Below, one piece after another: positions 8,755 to 18,545 of a stretch of 64,000 bases of DNA; position 1 is the first letter of the stretch; each line of letters starts with the position of its first letter. A program made the position numbers and the translations under genes. The stretch spans positions 434,001-498,000 of the forward strand of contig CALNZX010000012.1 in assembly GCA_942491105.1 (NCBI GenBank), written 5' to 3'. The notes below the pieces were generated by a model. The model was not told the origin of the DNA. It did no database searches and saw only the letters and a program-made list of their open reading frames with translations. Source of the DNA: JBBEAM01 sp942491105. Its GTDB lineage: Bacteria; Pseudomonadota; Alphaproteobacteria; Kiloniellales; DSM-21159.

Positions 8755-9606
8755 ATGCAGATCACCCTCCGCCACCTGCTGCTGGCGTTCTTCGCGTCCC
8801 TGGCGCTGCATGCCGTGGCCGGCGTCTGGTGGCTGCCGCAGCCGCAGGCCGGGGCCCTGGGGCCCGGCGAAGGGGGCCTGCTGATTTCCCTGGGCGCCGC
8901 CGGCGGCGAACCCAGCGCGGCGCCCCCCGCGCAAGAGACCACGGCGGACAAGGAGGAAACCCGTCAGCCCGAAGCGGTGGCGCCGCCTGCGAAAACCGCG
9001 CCAGAAATCCCGGAGACTGCCGCGGAAGACGACAGCGAAGACGGCACAGCCGCTGCCGAGCCAAAAGCCAGCCCCTCGGAGGCCGGGCGGAGCGCCACCC
9101 TAGAGATGCCGAGCGTGGCCGAACGTCCCACGGAACTTCCCACGGCTCGTCCCGCCTCCCTGCCCGCGCTGCCCCCCGCGCCAAGACCGGCCGAAACCCA
9201 GGAAGCCGCCGTGCCGCCCACCCTACCGCCTGCCACGGCAGAGACTGGCGCCGCCACCGCCACTAGCCCTGGCAGCGGCGGCACGGCGAACGCGCCTGCC
9301 TCTGGCGGCGCGGCGGGCGCCTACGATGCCTATCTCGCGGAGCTGATGGCCTGGCTGGCCAAGCACAAGTCTTACCCGGCGATGGCCGAGCGGCGGCGTC
9401 AGGAAGGCACCAGCGAGATCGCCTTCGTGCTCGCCCGCGATGGCAGCCTGCTGTCCTACGAGCTCGCCCGCTCCTCGGGCCATGCCCTGCTCGACGAGGC
9501 CAGCGCCGAGATGCTGAGGCGGGCGGCGCCGCTGCCCCCGATCCCGCCGGACATCGGCGAGGATCGGATCAGGATCACCGTCCCGGTCGTCTTTCAGCTC
9601 CAGTAG
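8755..9606 (+). CDS. tonB: TonB family energy-transducing protein
   Basis: A 283-residue protein with an N-terminal membrane helix (LLLAFFASLALHAVAGVWWL; LHA resembles the TonB S/H helix) and a long Pro/Ala/Glu-rich periplasmic spacer (about residues 30-190). The C-terminal TonB domain has YLAELMAWLAKHKSYP, then GTSEIAFVLARDGSLLS and SGHALLDEASAEMLRRAAPLPP. It couples the ExbBD motor to outer-membrane receptors. No receptor gene lies beside it. The start at ATG 8755, 4 bp after exbD2, puts the helix at the N-terminus. Confidence 0.88.
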   Translation: MQITLRHLLLAFFASLALHAVAGVWWLPQPQAGALGPGEGGLLISLGAAGGEPSAAPPAQETTADKEETRQPEAVAPPAKTAPEIPETAAEDDSEDGTAAAEPKASPSEAGRSATLEMPSVAERPTELPTARPASLPALPPAPRPAETQEAAVPPTLPPATAETGAATATSPGSGGTANAPASGGAAGAYDAYLAELMAWLAKHKSYPAMAERRRQEGTSEIAFVLARDGSLLSYELARSSGHALLDEASAEMLRRAAPLPPIPPDIGEDRIRITVPVVFQLQ

Positions 9607-9635
9607 AGACTTCGAGAGACCGCCCGGAGCCGGAC

Positions 9636-11708
9636 TTAGGCCGCGCTGGTCCGGCGGCGTCTGCGGCGGCGGCTGTCGACCTCGCCGCTCGGCTCGGCGA
9701 TGCGCGGCTCCGGCAGCTTCACGGCCGCGCGCAGCTTGGGATAGGGCGCGGTCTTGTGCGGGAAGGCCATGGCCTCCACGAAGTGCTGCTGGAAGCGCGG
9801 CTCGACGGCGGTCTCGACCTTCTCGACCCGGCGCACCACCTGCTCGATCTCCGCGCGGCGCGAGCGGTTGACCAGCGCGATGCGCGCGCCGGTGCCCGCG
9901 GCGTTGCCCGCGGAGTAAACCTTTTCCAGGGCGCAGTCGGGGATCATGCCGAGGATCATCGCGTACTTGGTGTCGATGTGGCTGCCGAAGGCGCCGGCCA
10001 GGGTGATACGGTCGATCTCCTCCACGCCCATGCGGTCCATCAACAGCCGCACCCCGGCATAGAGCGCCGCCTTGGCGAGCTGGATCGCGCGCACGTCGTT
10101 CTGGATGATCCGCAGATCGCGGCCATGGCTGGCGTCGAGGACGTAGGAGAAGGTGCGCCCATCGGCCACCACGCGCGGGCTGCGCGCGGCCAGGCCGCCA
10201 TCGATCACGCCGTCGGTGGTGATGATTCCGGCCAGGAACATCTCGGCCAGGACCTCGATGATGCCGGAGCCGCAGACCCCGGTCACGCCGGTCTTCGCCA
10301 CCGCCGCCTCGAAGCCCTCTTCATCGGACCAGAGATCGCAGTCGATCACCTTGAAGCGCGGCTCCAGGGTTTCCGGATCGATGCGCACGCGCTCGATGGC
10401 GCCGGGCGCGGCGCGCTGGCCACAGGAAATCTGCGCGCCCTCGAAGGCTGGGCCGGTTGGGCTGGAGCAGGCCATCAGGCGGTCGCGGTTGCCGAGTACG
10501 ATCTCCGCGTTGGTGCCGACATCGACGGTCAGGCGCATATCCTCGGCCAGGTGCGGCTCCTCGGAGAGCACCACGGCCGCGGCATCGGCCCCGACATGGC
10601 CGGCGATACAGGGCAGCACGTAAACCCTGGCGTCGGGATTGATGTCGAGCTCGATCTCGGTCGCCCAGATGTTGAGCGCCTGGTCGGTCGCCAGCGCGAA
10701 AGGCGCGCCGCCCAGTTCGATGGGGTTAATCCCCAGCACCAGGTGATGCATGATCGGATTGCCGACGATGGTCACCTCGAGGATTTCATCCAGCTCTATG
10801 CCGGCCTCGCCCGCCACGTCGGCGGCCAGCCCATTGAGCGCGCGCCGCACCACGGCGGTGAGCTCGACCTCGCCGCCGGGGTTCATCATGATGTAGCTGA
10901 CCCGGCTCATCAGGTCCTCGCCGAAGCGGATCTGCGGGTTCATCACGCCGCTCGAAGCCAGCACCTCGCCGGTTTCCAGGTCGCAGAGATGCCCCGCCAC
11001 GGTGGTCGAGCCGATATCGAAGGCCAGGCCGTAGAGCTTGTCGCGAAAGCCCGGCCAGACGGTCAGCATGCGCTCTTCCTCGCGCACCGCGACGGTCACC
11101 TTCCAATCGCCCTCGCGCAGCGCGGACTGGATCTGCTGCAGCAGACGCAGGTCGCAGCTCAGGCCGGTCAGGCCCCACTGTTCCTCCATGCTCTGCTCGA
11201 GACGGCGCAGATCGCCGGAGGGGTCGTGCATGTCGGGTTCGCGCACCTCGACATAGTGCAGCTTTACCTCGGGATCGATAACGATCTGGCGCAGCTCGGG
11301 GCGCTTGCGCACGACCTGCTTATGAACCTGGCTTTCCGCCGGCACGTCGATCAGCAGATCGCCCTGCACCCGCGCTTGGCAGGTCAGCCGCCGGCCCTCG
11401 ACCAGACCGCGCTTATCGATGTAGCGCTGCTCGGCCTGTCCGACCTCGGTCAGATGGTCGGCGCCGGAGACGATGCCGTGCTTGGCGAAGCGGCCGTTGC
11501 CGATATCGCACTGGCAGCGTCCGCAGATGCCGCGCCCGCCGCAAACACTGTCGATATCGACGCCAAGCTCCCGCGCGGCGTCGAGTACGGAGGTTCCGTG
11601 GGGGAAATGGCCGCGCTTGCCCGAAGGCGTAAAGACGACGAGCGCGCTTTGTCCGGGAAGGACATCGCCGCCGGACTCTTCGCTCTGCTGACGCGCGGCT
11701 TCGGCCAT
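9636..11708 (-). CDS. RACo-like corrinoid reactivating ASKHA protein (2Fe-2S + DUF4445)
   Basis: ATP-dependent reductive activator that would return inactive Co(II) corrinoid protein to Co(I). From the ATG at 11708 it is 690 residues. An N-terminal 2Fe-2S ferredoxin domain carries Cys56, Cys62, Cys65 (CGGRGICGRC) and a later Cys in RLTCQAR. Linker and middle domains follow, then the ASKHA ATPase core with FDIGSTTVAGHLCDLETG and the DUF4445 region. The last 15 residues are an unusual poly-Arg tail. The gene follows the methyltransferase gene by 8 bp and ends the six-gene operon. Confidence 0.9.
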   Translation of the reverse strand: MAEAARQQSEESGGDVLPGQSALVVFTPSGKRGHFPHGTSVLDAARELGVDIDSVCGGRGICGRCQCDIGNGRFAKHGIVSGADHLTEVGQAEQRYIDKRGLVEGRRLTCQARVQGDLLIDVPAESQVHKQVVRKRPELRQIVIDPEVKLHYVEVREPDMHDPSGDLRRLEQSMEEQWGLTGLSCDLRLLQQIQSALREGDWKVTVAVREEERMLTVWPGFRDKLYGLAFDIGSTTVAGHLCDLETGEVLASSGVMNPQIRFGEDLMSRVSYIMMNPGGEVELTAVVRRALNGLAADVAGEAGIELDEILEVTIVGNPIMHHLVLGINPIELGGAPFALATDQALNIWATEIELDINPDARVYVLPCIAGHVGADAAAVVLSEEPHLAEDMRLTVDVGTNAEIVLGNRDRLMACSSPTGPAFEGAQISCGQRAAPGAIERVRIDPETLEPRFKVIDCDLWSDEEGFEAAVAKTGVTGVCGSGIIEVLAEMFLAGIITTDGVIDGGLAARSPRVVADGRTFSYVLDASHGRDLRIIQNDVRAIQLAKAALYAGVRLLMDRMGVEEIDRITLAGAFGSHIDTKYAMILGMIPDCALEKVYSAGNAAGTGARIALVNRSRRAEIEQVVRRVEKVETAVEPRFQQHFVEAMAFPHKTAPYPKLRAAVKLPEPRIAEPSGEVDSRRRRRRRTSAA

Positions 11709-11716
11709 TGCTCTGC

Positions 11717-12649
11717 TTAGCCGACGGCCCGGCGGCGGCGGCGGTCGCCGCGCGCGCCGCGCGCGCCTTCCGCAACCGCCATATCGCCGGTCTGCGATAC
11801 GGGGGCGGGCTCGCGGTAGCGGCGAATCCAGCGGCGGCAATCGGGATCCTGCCCGAGCAGCACGTCGGAGGCGCGAATCGCCACCATATCCTCGTCATGC
11901 AGCGGGTTCATGATCGCCGAGGTCATGCCGGCGCCAGAGGCCATCGCCAGGTAGGCCATGTTCATGCCGCGGCGGTTCGGCAAGCCGAAGGAAATGTTCG
12001 ACGCCCCGCAGGTGGTGTTGACATGCAGTTCCTCGCGCAGGCGGCGGACCAGCTGAAAGACCTGACGGCCCGCGGTATTGATCGCCCCGACCGGCATCAC
12101 CAGCGGATCGACCACGATATCGGCCGGCTTGATGCCGAAGTCCTGCGCCCGCTGGACGATTTTCTTGGCAACCTCGAAGCGGACATCGGGATCCTCTGAA
12201 ATACCGGTTTCGTCGTTGGAAATGGCGACCACGGCGCAATCGTATTTCTTGACCAGCGGCAAGACAACCTCGAGCCGCTCGTCCTCTCCCGTCACGGAAT
12301 TGAGCAGCGGACGGCCCTGATAGGCTTCGAGCCCGGCCTCGAGCGCGGCGACGATGGAACTGTCGATCGACAAAGGCACGTCGACCAGCGCCTGCACCCG
12401 GCGAATGGTCTCGGCCAGGATGCCCGGTTCGTCGGCGAGCGGGATACCGGCGTTGACGTCGAGCATATGCGCGCCGGCCGCAACCTGGGCCAGGGCATCC
12501 GCCTCGACGGTGGAAAAATCGCCGGCGGCCATTTCCGCTGCCAGGCGCTTGCGCCCGGTGGGATTGATGCGCTCGCCGATCACGCAGAAGGGCCGGTCGA
12601 ACCCGATCACCACTTCCTTCTTCGCGGAGGATACGACTGTGTCGCTCAT
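11717..12649 (-). CDS. Methyl-corrinoid:tetrahydrofolate methyltransferase (MtgA/AcsE-like)
   Basis: A 310-residue protein of the pterin-binding TIM-barrel family. It would move the methyl group from the methyl-corrinoid protein to tetrahydrofolate. Visible motifs are VIGERINPTGRK at the N-terminus, MLDVNAG, VPLSIDSS, LLNSVTGE, VAISNDETG and TTCGASNISFGLPNR, all typical of MeTr/dihydropteroate synthase-like methyltransferases. It is about 40 residues longer than MtgA/AcsE because of a C-terminal Arg-rich tail. It lies between the Virulence_fact gene and the reactivator. The full MetH or FolP roles are excluded by length and context. Confidence 0.88.
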   Translation of the reverse strand: MSDTVVSSAKKEVVIGFDRPFCVIGERINPTGRKRLAAEMAAGDFSTVEADALAQVAAGAHMLDVNAGIPLADEPGILAETIRRVQALVDVPLSIDSSIVAALEAGLEAYQGRPLLNSVTGEDERLEVVLPLVKKYDCAVVAISNDETGISEDPDVRFEVAKKIVQRAQDFGIKPADIVVDPLVMPVGAINTAGRQVFQLVRRLREELHVNTTCGASNISFGLPNRRGMNMAYLAMASGAGMTSAIMNPLHDEDMVAIRASDVLLGQDPDCRRWIRRYREPAPVSQTGDMAVAEGARGARGDRRRRRAVG

Positions 12650-12831
12650 GCGTTAAGTTCCTGTTCCTACGGGTTTGACCGCAGCGCTTCTAGGCGCCGG
12701 CCGCTGTTGTTCGCCATCGTTTGAAGCAATTGTTACGCGGGTGCGCGCCGCGCGAATGGCCCGAGCGCGGCATGCTTTAGAGAGAAGGCGTCAGAATTCC
12801 CCAGACCGGCTATTTCCGGCGCCGTTTCGGC

Positions 12832-13137
12832 CTAGCCGGGGGTTTTTCCGCCGTTGCTCACCAAGGCGCGCAGCCTGTCCTTATCGAATTCCCGATCGAG
12901 AGCCTGCGCGCGCGCCTGGGCTTCGGCCTCGAGATCCTCGGAACAAGCCTCGGGGTCGGATTTGCGCCAGTCCTGCAGATAGCTGTCGGTATCGCCGGCG
13001 CCATCGCGCATCGCCGCGGCGTCGATGGCGACCTGGAAGCGCTCGGGCAGCATCACCTTGACCTGCTCGCGGCGGCTTTTCTGCGCGATCACCTGGGAGG
13101 GGATGTCCCGCCAGTAGACAACGATCAGCCCGGCCAT
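12832..13137 (-). CDS. Virulence_fact (PF13769-like) small protein
   Basis: A 101-residue protein beginning MAGLIVVYWRDIPSQVI and containing KVMLPERFQVAIDAAAMR. This matches the small family labelled 'virulence factor', whose biochemical role is unknown. The C-terminal third is charged and probably helical. The gene starts 8 bp after the DUF1638 stop, in the middle of the corrinoid methyltransferase operon. An accessory role in corrinoid methyl transfer is therefore likely, but no catalytic residues can be named. Confidence 0.75.
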   Translation of the reverse strand: MAGLIVVYWRDIPSQVIAQKSRREQVKVMLPERFQVAIDAAAMRDGAGDTDSYLQDWRKSDPEACSEDLEAEAQARAQALDREFDKDRLRALVSNGGKTPG

Positions 13138-13145
13138 GCCCCCTC

Positions 13146-13778
13146 CTACTGCTTGGCGGCTTGCGCGACGAAGCTTGCGAGCTCGCCGTAGCCGGTCATG
13201 CGGTATTCGTAGTCCAACCCGAGCCGCGCCGCCGCGGCCTCGGCCTTGGCGCGCAGTTCCGGGGAGTCTTCCTGCGCCAGGTACACCAGGCGCTGATAGT
13301 TCCCGAACATCATCTCTTCCAGCTCTGGGTGCTTATCGATGCCCATGCCCTTGATGATCAGGGTATTGAAATGCCGCGCCAGGTAGTCGGTCAGAAAGAA
13401 GCTGGCCGGCTCCTGCTCCATCATCTCGGCGAAGTCGCTCTGTCCGGAAAAGAAGGCATAGCAGTGCGGACCCTGAATCCGCAGCGCCCCTTCCTCCTCC
13501 AACACCCGGTCGAGCAGGCCGCCGGTGCCGCAATCGGCATAGGCGACCAGGACACGCTCGATCCCGCGTGCCTTGGCGGCGCGGATCGCTTCACGGACCC
13601 GCTCGGGGATCAACTGGGGCCGGTTGTGCAGCTTGGCCGGCAGGCAGGCCAGTTCGACACCGGTGAGCCGTCCTCCCTCGACCAGCGCGAGAATCTCCCG
13701 CGCCAGGGCGCCGCAGGCCAGAATCTGGGTATGCGGCAGCGGCTTGGCGGCTTTACGCGGGGAGATGCTGTCGTTCAT
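13146..13778 (-). CDS. DUF1638 family protein
   Basis: A 210-residue protein of unknown biochemical function. Recognisable DUF1638 features are ILACGALAREILAL, LHNRPQLIPERVREAI, VLVAYADCGTGG and GPHCYAFFSG. The conserved Cys and His in YADCGTGG and GPHCY suggest a metal or thiol site; this is inference. It lies 64 bp after the corrinoid protein gene and 8 bp before the Virulence_fact gene. DUF1638 often travels with MttB-type methyltransferase and corrinoid genes, which fits a role in handling the cofactor or methyl acceptor. Confidence 0.8.
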   Translation of the reverse strand: MNDSISPRKAAKPLPHTQILACGALAREILALVEGGRLTGVELACLPAKLHNRPQLIPERVREAIRAAKARGIERVLVAYADCGTGGLLDRVLEEEGALRIQGPHCYAFFSGQSDFAEMMEQEPASFFLTDYLARHFNTLIIKGMGIDKHPELEEMMFGNYQRLVYLAQEDSPELRAKAEAAAARLGLDYEYRMTGYGELASFVAQAAKQ

Positions 13779-13842
13779 CGCCGCTCCATCGATGGTGTCG
13801 CCGAACCGCCCAGGCGGTTCCGTTGCTTGCGACGGCCGCAGC

Positions 13843-14532
<690 letters not shown>

Positions 14533-14660
14533 GCTGCAAAACCCTAAGTTTTATAGCGGTCCCCGGTAAGGGCCGCACCTGCGATCCTAATCCGCCACCG
14601 CTGACGGACTCACCCCTAAGCGACACTCTGTTCCGCCGCCACGACACCCTGGGCTCTGCC

Positions 14661-16229
14661 CTAGGAGCTCCACTTGTCCGGCATCGAAGCCTTCTTCTCG
14701 GCGACGAAGGCGTCGAGCGAATCAAGTATCGCCGGGTCGAGCGGCGGCGCCTCGTATTCGCGCAGCCACTTTTTCCAAACCGCGTTGGCGCGCTGCACCG
14801 TATCGCTGGCGCCCTCCGCTTCCCACTGCTCGTAGGAATTGTTGTCGGCGACCATGGAGCGATAGAAGGCGGTCTCGAAGTTGGCCTGGGTATGGCTGCA
14901 TCCGAGGAAATGGCTGCCGGGGCCGACCTCGCGAATGGCGTCCATCGCCTGGCCGTTTTCGGAAAGGTCCACGCCCTGGCTCAGGGTCTGCATCATCCCA
15001 AGCTGATCGGCATCCATGATGAACTTCTCGTAGGAGCTGGCAAGTCCGCCCTCCAGCCAGCCGGCGCCGTGGAGTACGAAGTTGACGCCGCCGAGCATCG
15101 TCGGCCAGAGCGTCGACATGCTCTCGTAAGCGGCCTGGGCGTCGGGAACCTTGGAGCCGCAGAGCGAGCCGCCGGAGCGGAAGGGGACACCGAGCCTGCG
15201 CGCCAGGGCGGCGCAGGTAAACAGCACCAGCGCCGGCTCCGGCGTGCCGAAGGTCGGGGCGCCGGACTGCATCGACATCGAACTGGCGAAGGAGCCGAAG
15301 ACCACCGGCGCGCCAGGGCGCACCAGCTGGGTCAGGGCCATGCCGGCCATTGCCTCGGCCAGGGTCTGCGTGGCGGTGCCGGCGACCGTGGTCGGCGCCA
15401 TGGCCCCGGCCAGGATGAAGGGCGTGACGATGCAGGCCTGCCCGGCCCGCGCGTAGACCTTGAGCGCGCCGAGCATGGTGGCGTCGAAGGTCATCGGCGA
15501 GTTGGCGTTGATCAGATTGATGATGCAGCAGTTCTGATCCACGAAGTCCTCGCCGAACACCAGCTTGGCCATGGCGACGCTGTCTTCCGCGCGCTCCGGC
15601 GCGGTGACCGAGCCCATGAAGGGCTTGTCGGAGTAGGTGATATGAGCGGCGACCATGTCGAGATGCCGCTTGTTGACCGCGATATCGACCGGCTCGCAGA
15701 CCGTGCCGCCGGAGTGATGGATCGCCGGGGCCCGGTAGGCCAGCTTCACGAAGTTGCGGAAATCCTCGATCGTGCCGTAGCGCCGCCCCTTGTCCAGGTC
15801 GCGCACGAAGGGCGGGCCATAGACCGGCGCGAAGACGGTGCGCCCGCCGCCGATGGTGACGCTGCGCTCGGGATTGCGGGCGTGCTGCACGAATTCGCGC
15901 GGCGCGGTTTCCAGCAGCTTGCGCGCCAGGCCGCGGGGGATGCGTACCCGCTCCCCGTCGACATCGGCGCCGGCGTCCTTCCACAGCTGCAGGGCCTCGG
16001 GATCCTCGCGGAACTCGATGCCGATCTCCTCGAGCAGGATTTCGGCGTTCTCCTCGATCAGCGACAGGCCCTCTTCGTTCAGCACGTCGAAGACGCCGAT
16101 CTTGCGGTCGATCTCCTTGAGATGCTGGACACCGCTGCTGCGGCGCAGACTCTGGCGCGCCTCTCGGCCGCCACCGCTACGCCCGCGCCGGCCGCGGCTT
16201 GCCGTGGCCTCTGATTCGCTATCGCCCAT
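14661..16229 (-). CDS. MttB-family methyltransferase without pyrrolysine (paralogue 1)
   Basis: A 522-residue COG5598 (trimethylamine methyltransferase) family protein with no in-frame amber codon, so it belongs to the non-pyrrolysine branch that demethylates quaternary amines such as glycine betaine. Typical segments are ILAGAMAPTTVAGTATQTLA, SGAPTFGTPEP, HGAGWLEGGLASSYEKF and AIREVGPGSHFLGCSHTQ. It is first in the six-gene operon with its corrinoid partner. The first 35 residues are an Arg/Gly/Ser-rich extension outside the catalytic barrel. The substrate cannot be read from sequence; proline betaine, carnitine and butyrobetaine are alternatives to glycine betaine. Confidence 0.9.
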   Translation of the reverse strand: MGDSESEATASRGRRGRSGGGREARQSLRRSSGVQHLKEIDRKIGVFDVLNEEGLSLIEENAEILLEEIGIEFREDPEALQLWKDAGADVDGERVRIPRGLARKLLETAPREFVQHARNPERSVTIGGGRTVFAPVYGPPFVRDLDKGRRYGTIEDFRNFVKLAYRAPAIHHSGGTVCEPVDIAVNKRHLDMVAAHITYSDKPFMGSVTAPERAEDSVAMAKLVFGEDFVDQNCCIINLINANSPMTFDATMLGALKVYARAGQACIVTPFILAGAMAPTTVAGTATQTLAEAMAGMALTQLVRPGAPVVFGSFASSMSMQSGAPTFGTPEPALVLFTCAALARRLGVPFRSGGSLCGSKVPDAQAAYESMSTLWPTMLGGVNFVLHGAGWLEGGLASSYEKFIMDADQLGMMQTLSQGVDLSENGQAMDAIREVGPGSHFLGCSHTQANFETAFYRSMVADNNSYEQWEAEGASDTVQRANAVWKKWLREYEAPPLDPAILDSLDAFVAEKKASMPDKWSS

Positions 16230-16436
16230 ACCGTCCTCCGAAGCTCTGTTGCCGGATCATTTGCCTCGCGGCGGTCGCCATCTTGCGAATTTGCGACCGG
16301 CTGTAGCCGGGCCACGCCATCGCCGCGGAGGAATGTCGTTCTGGCACCAGATTTTGTCTCTAACGCAAGGATTTAGCCAGCGTCTCGCCGCTAGACTGCG
16401 CAACATTCGAGAAACCCGTTGTCTGATCGAGAATCC

Positions 16437-16679
16437 ATGTCCGACGCCTTCCCACTCGTCTCGCCCTGCGTGGGCATCTGCCGGCTCGACGCCGTCAGCG
16501 GGCTGTGCGAAGGCTGCATGCGCAGCGCGGCGGAAATCGCCGCCTGGCCCAGCGCGGGGGACAGCGAGAAACTGCAAATCATCGGCCGTCTGCGGGAGCG
16601 GCGGCGCGCCATCGGACGGACCAGCGCCGCCGACCGGCGCCCGCGGCGGCGGGCGCGGCAGACACAAGCGGCGGAGTGA
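16437..16679 (+). CDS. DUF1289 family small Cys-rich protein
   Basis: An 80-residue protein with SPCVGICRLD at the N-terminus, then CEGCMRSAAEIAAW. The CxxxC and CxxC pairs of DUF1289 suggest metal or Fe-S binding. The ATG at 16437 was chosen; an in-frame TTG at 16419 would add six residues. The last 35 residues are Arg-rich, like the tails of neighbouring methyltransferase-system proteins. It is divergent from the mttB1 operon and 121 bp upstream of mttB2. Function unknown. Confidence 0.75.
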   Translation: MSDAFPLVSPCVGICRLDAVSGLCEGCMRSAAEIAAWPSAGDSEKLQIIGRLRERRRAIGRTSAADRRPRRRARQTQAAE

Positions 16680-16800
16680 GCGGGGAACAACCCCGCCACG
16701 ATCCTTCCGCGGCGCCGCACGCGGAGTTCTTGACGCCCAGCCGGGCGGCGCTGAGAGTGCCGCGCCGAGGCCTGTGGCGCCATAACGACAGGGAGGGGAC

Positions 16801-18372
16801 ATGAGCGAGACCGAGGGACGGCCGCGGCGGCGGCAAGGCGGCGGCGGCCGCAGGGGTCATCAGCGCGCGGCGGCGGATGCCGCGGCGACGGCGGCACGCA
16901 GCTACCGGCCCCAGCCCCGCCTGCCCTATCCGACGATCGAGATCGCCAGCGCCGATCAGCTCGAGGCGATTCACCAGGCCTCGCTGACCATTTTGGAAGA
17001 GATCGGCATGGACTTCCTGCATGCCGAGGCGCGCGACATCCTGAAGGCCGCAGGCGCCGACGTGGCGCCGGACGGCAACCGGGTGCGCTTCGACCGCGGC
17101 CTGATCGAGGCGCAGATCGGCAAGGCGCCGGAAAGCTTCACGCTGCATTCGCGCAATCCGGAGCGCAATCTGGTCTTCGGCGGCGACTACATCGCCTTCG
17201 GATCCGTCGGCAGCGCGCCCAACTGCGCCGATCAGGAATTCGGCCGCCGGGTCGGCAACCACAAGGACTTCAAGGATTTCATCCGGCTGATCCAAACGCT
17301 CGACGCCGTGCATTTCATCGCCGGCTATCCGGTCGAGCCGGCCGATATTCATGCCTCGGTGCGCCATCTCGACGCGCTCTTCGACATGCTGACCCTGTCG
17401 GACAAGCCGATCCATGCCTACAGCCTGGGCCAGGGGCGCAACCTCGATGCCATCGAGATGGTCCGCATCGCGCGCGGCATCGACGAGGCGCAGCTCTGCC
17501 GCGAGCCCTCGCTGTTCACCATCATCAACTCCTCCTCGCCGCTGCGCCTCGACGAGCCGATGCTCGAGGGCATCCTCCAGATGGCCCGGCGCAATCAGGT
17601 GGTGGCGCTGACCCCCTTCACCCTGGCCGGCGCCATGGCTCCGGTGACCCTGGCCGGCGCGGTGGCGCAGCAGAATGCCGAGGCCCTGGCCGGCTTGACG
17701 ATCACCCAGCTGGCCCGGGAAGGCGCGCCCTTCATCTACGGCGGCTTCACCTCCAACGTCGATATGAAGTCCGGCGCCCCGGCCTTCGGCACCCCGGAAT
17801 ACATGAAGACGGCGCTGCTCGGCGGGCAGCTGGCGCGGCGCTATCGCCTGCCCTACCGCTCCTCCAACGTCAACGCCGCCAACACCGTCGACGCCCAGTC
17901 CGCCTATGAAAGCGTGTTCTCGCTGTGGGGCGCGGTCATGGGCGGGGTCAACATGCTGATGCATGGCGCCGGCTGGATGGAGGGCGGCCTGCAGGCCAGC
18001 TTCGAGAAGATGGTGCTCGACGCCGACCTACTCGACATGGTCGAGGAGTTCCTCAAGCCGCTGCGGGTCGATGACGACGAGCTGGCGCTCGATGCCATCC
18101 GCGAGGTCGGGCCCGGCGGCCACTTCTTCGGCTGCGCCCATACCCAGGCCCGCTACAAGACGGCCTTCTTCTCGCCGATGCTGTCGGACTGGCGCAACTA
18201 CGAGGCCTGGACCGAGGCCGGCGCGCCAACCACCTACGACCACGCCCACAGAGTCTACAAAGAAAAGCTCGCCGCCTATCAGGCGCCGGAGATGGACCCG
18301 GCGATCCGCGAGGAACTGGAGGCCTTCGTCGCCCGCCGCAAGGCCGAAGGCGGCGTGCCCACGGACTTCTGA
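16801..18372 (+). CDS. MttB-family methyltransferase without pyrrolysine (paralogue 2)
   Basis: A 523-residue COG5598 member, clearly related to the divergent mttB1 product: FTLAGAMAPVTLAGAVAQQN, SGAPAFGTPEY, MHGAGWMEGGLQASFEKM and AIREVGPGGHFFGCAHTQ. There is no amber codon. Residues 1-40 form an Arg/Gly/Ala-rich low-complexity extension. The gene has no adjacent corrinoid protein, so it probably relies on the carrier encoded at 13843-14532. The ATG follows AGGGAGGGGAC. A different methylamine or betaine substrate from paralogue 1 is likely but unproven. Confidence 0.88.
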   Translation: MSETEGRPRRRQGGGGRRGHQRAAADAAATAARSYRPQPRLPYPTIEIASADQLEAIHQASLTILEEIGMDFLHAEARDILKAAGADVAPDGNRVRFDRGLIEAQIGKAPESFTLHSRNPERNLVFGGDYIAFGSVGSAPNCADQEFGRRVGNHKDFKDFIRLIQTLDAVHFIAGYPVEPADIHASVRHLDALFDMLTLSDKPIHAYSLGQGRNLDAIEMVRIARGIDEAQLCREPSLFTIINSSSPLRLDEPMLEGILQMARRNQVVALTPFTLAGAMAPVTLAGAVAQQNAEALAGLTITQLAREGAPFIYGGFTSNVDMKSGAPAFGTPEYMKTALLGGQLARRYRLPYRSSNVNAANTVDAQSAYESVFSLWGAVMGGVNMLMHGAGWMEGGLQASFEKMVLDADLLDMVEEFLKPLRVDDDELALDAIREVGPGGHFFGCAHTQARYKTAFFSPMLSDWRNYEAWTEAGAPTTYDHAHRVYKEKLAAYQAPEMDPAIREELEAFVARRKAEGGVPTDF

Positions 18373-18488
18373 ACGCGCCGCCGCTTCCCGGCTTGTTTTG
18401 CAGTCGGCGTTTTCTGCGCTAGGCTGAACGCGAGAAAGAACCCGCAATGGGTCGCTCGCGAAGGACACGCGCTACACAGGGAAGCCAC

Positions 18489-18545
18489 ATGACCAAGATT
18501 TCAAGCGCCACGCTGGCGCCGCCCCTCACCTTCGAGGCGCCATGA
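18489..18545 (+). CDS. Possible 18-codon leader ORF overlapping the decarboxylase start
   Basis: An ATG preceded by AGGGAAG at good Shine-Dalgarno distance opens an 18-residue frame (MTKISSATLAPPLTFEAP). Its TGA overlaps the decarboxylase ATG (ATGA). The layout predicts translational coupling. The peptide has Pro-Pro and ends in Pro directly before UGA, features that slow ribosomes in known leader peptides such as TnaC. SpeFL is a known precedent for a leader peptide upstream of an ornithine decarboxylase, but it has no sequence similarity here. It may also be chance. Confidence 0.35.
   Translation: MTKISSATLAPPLTFEAP

Noticed and set aside
9756..11720. A 654-codon plus-strand open frame opposite the RACo-like gene
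   Set aside because: His/Asp/Leu-rich shadow translation with no domain; the minus strand encodes a recognisable 2Fe-2S/ASKHA protein.
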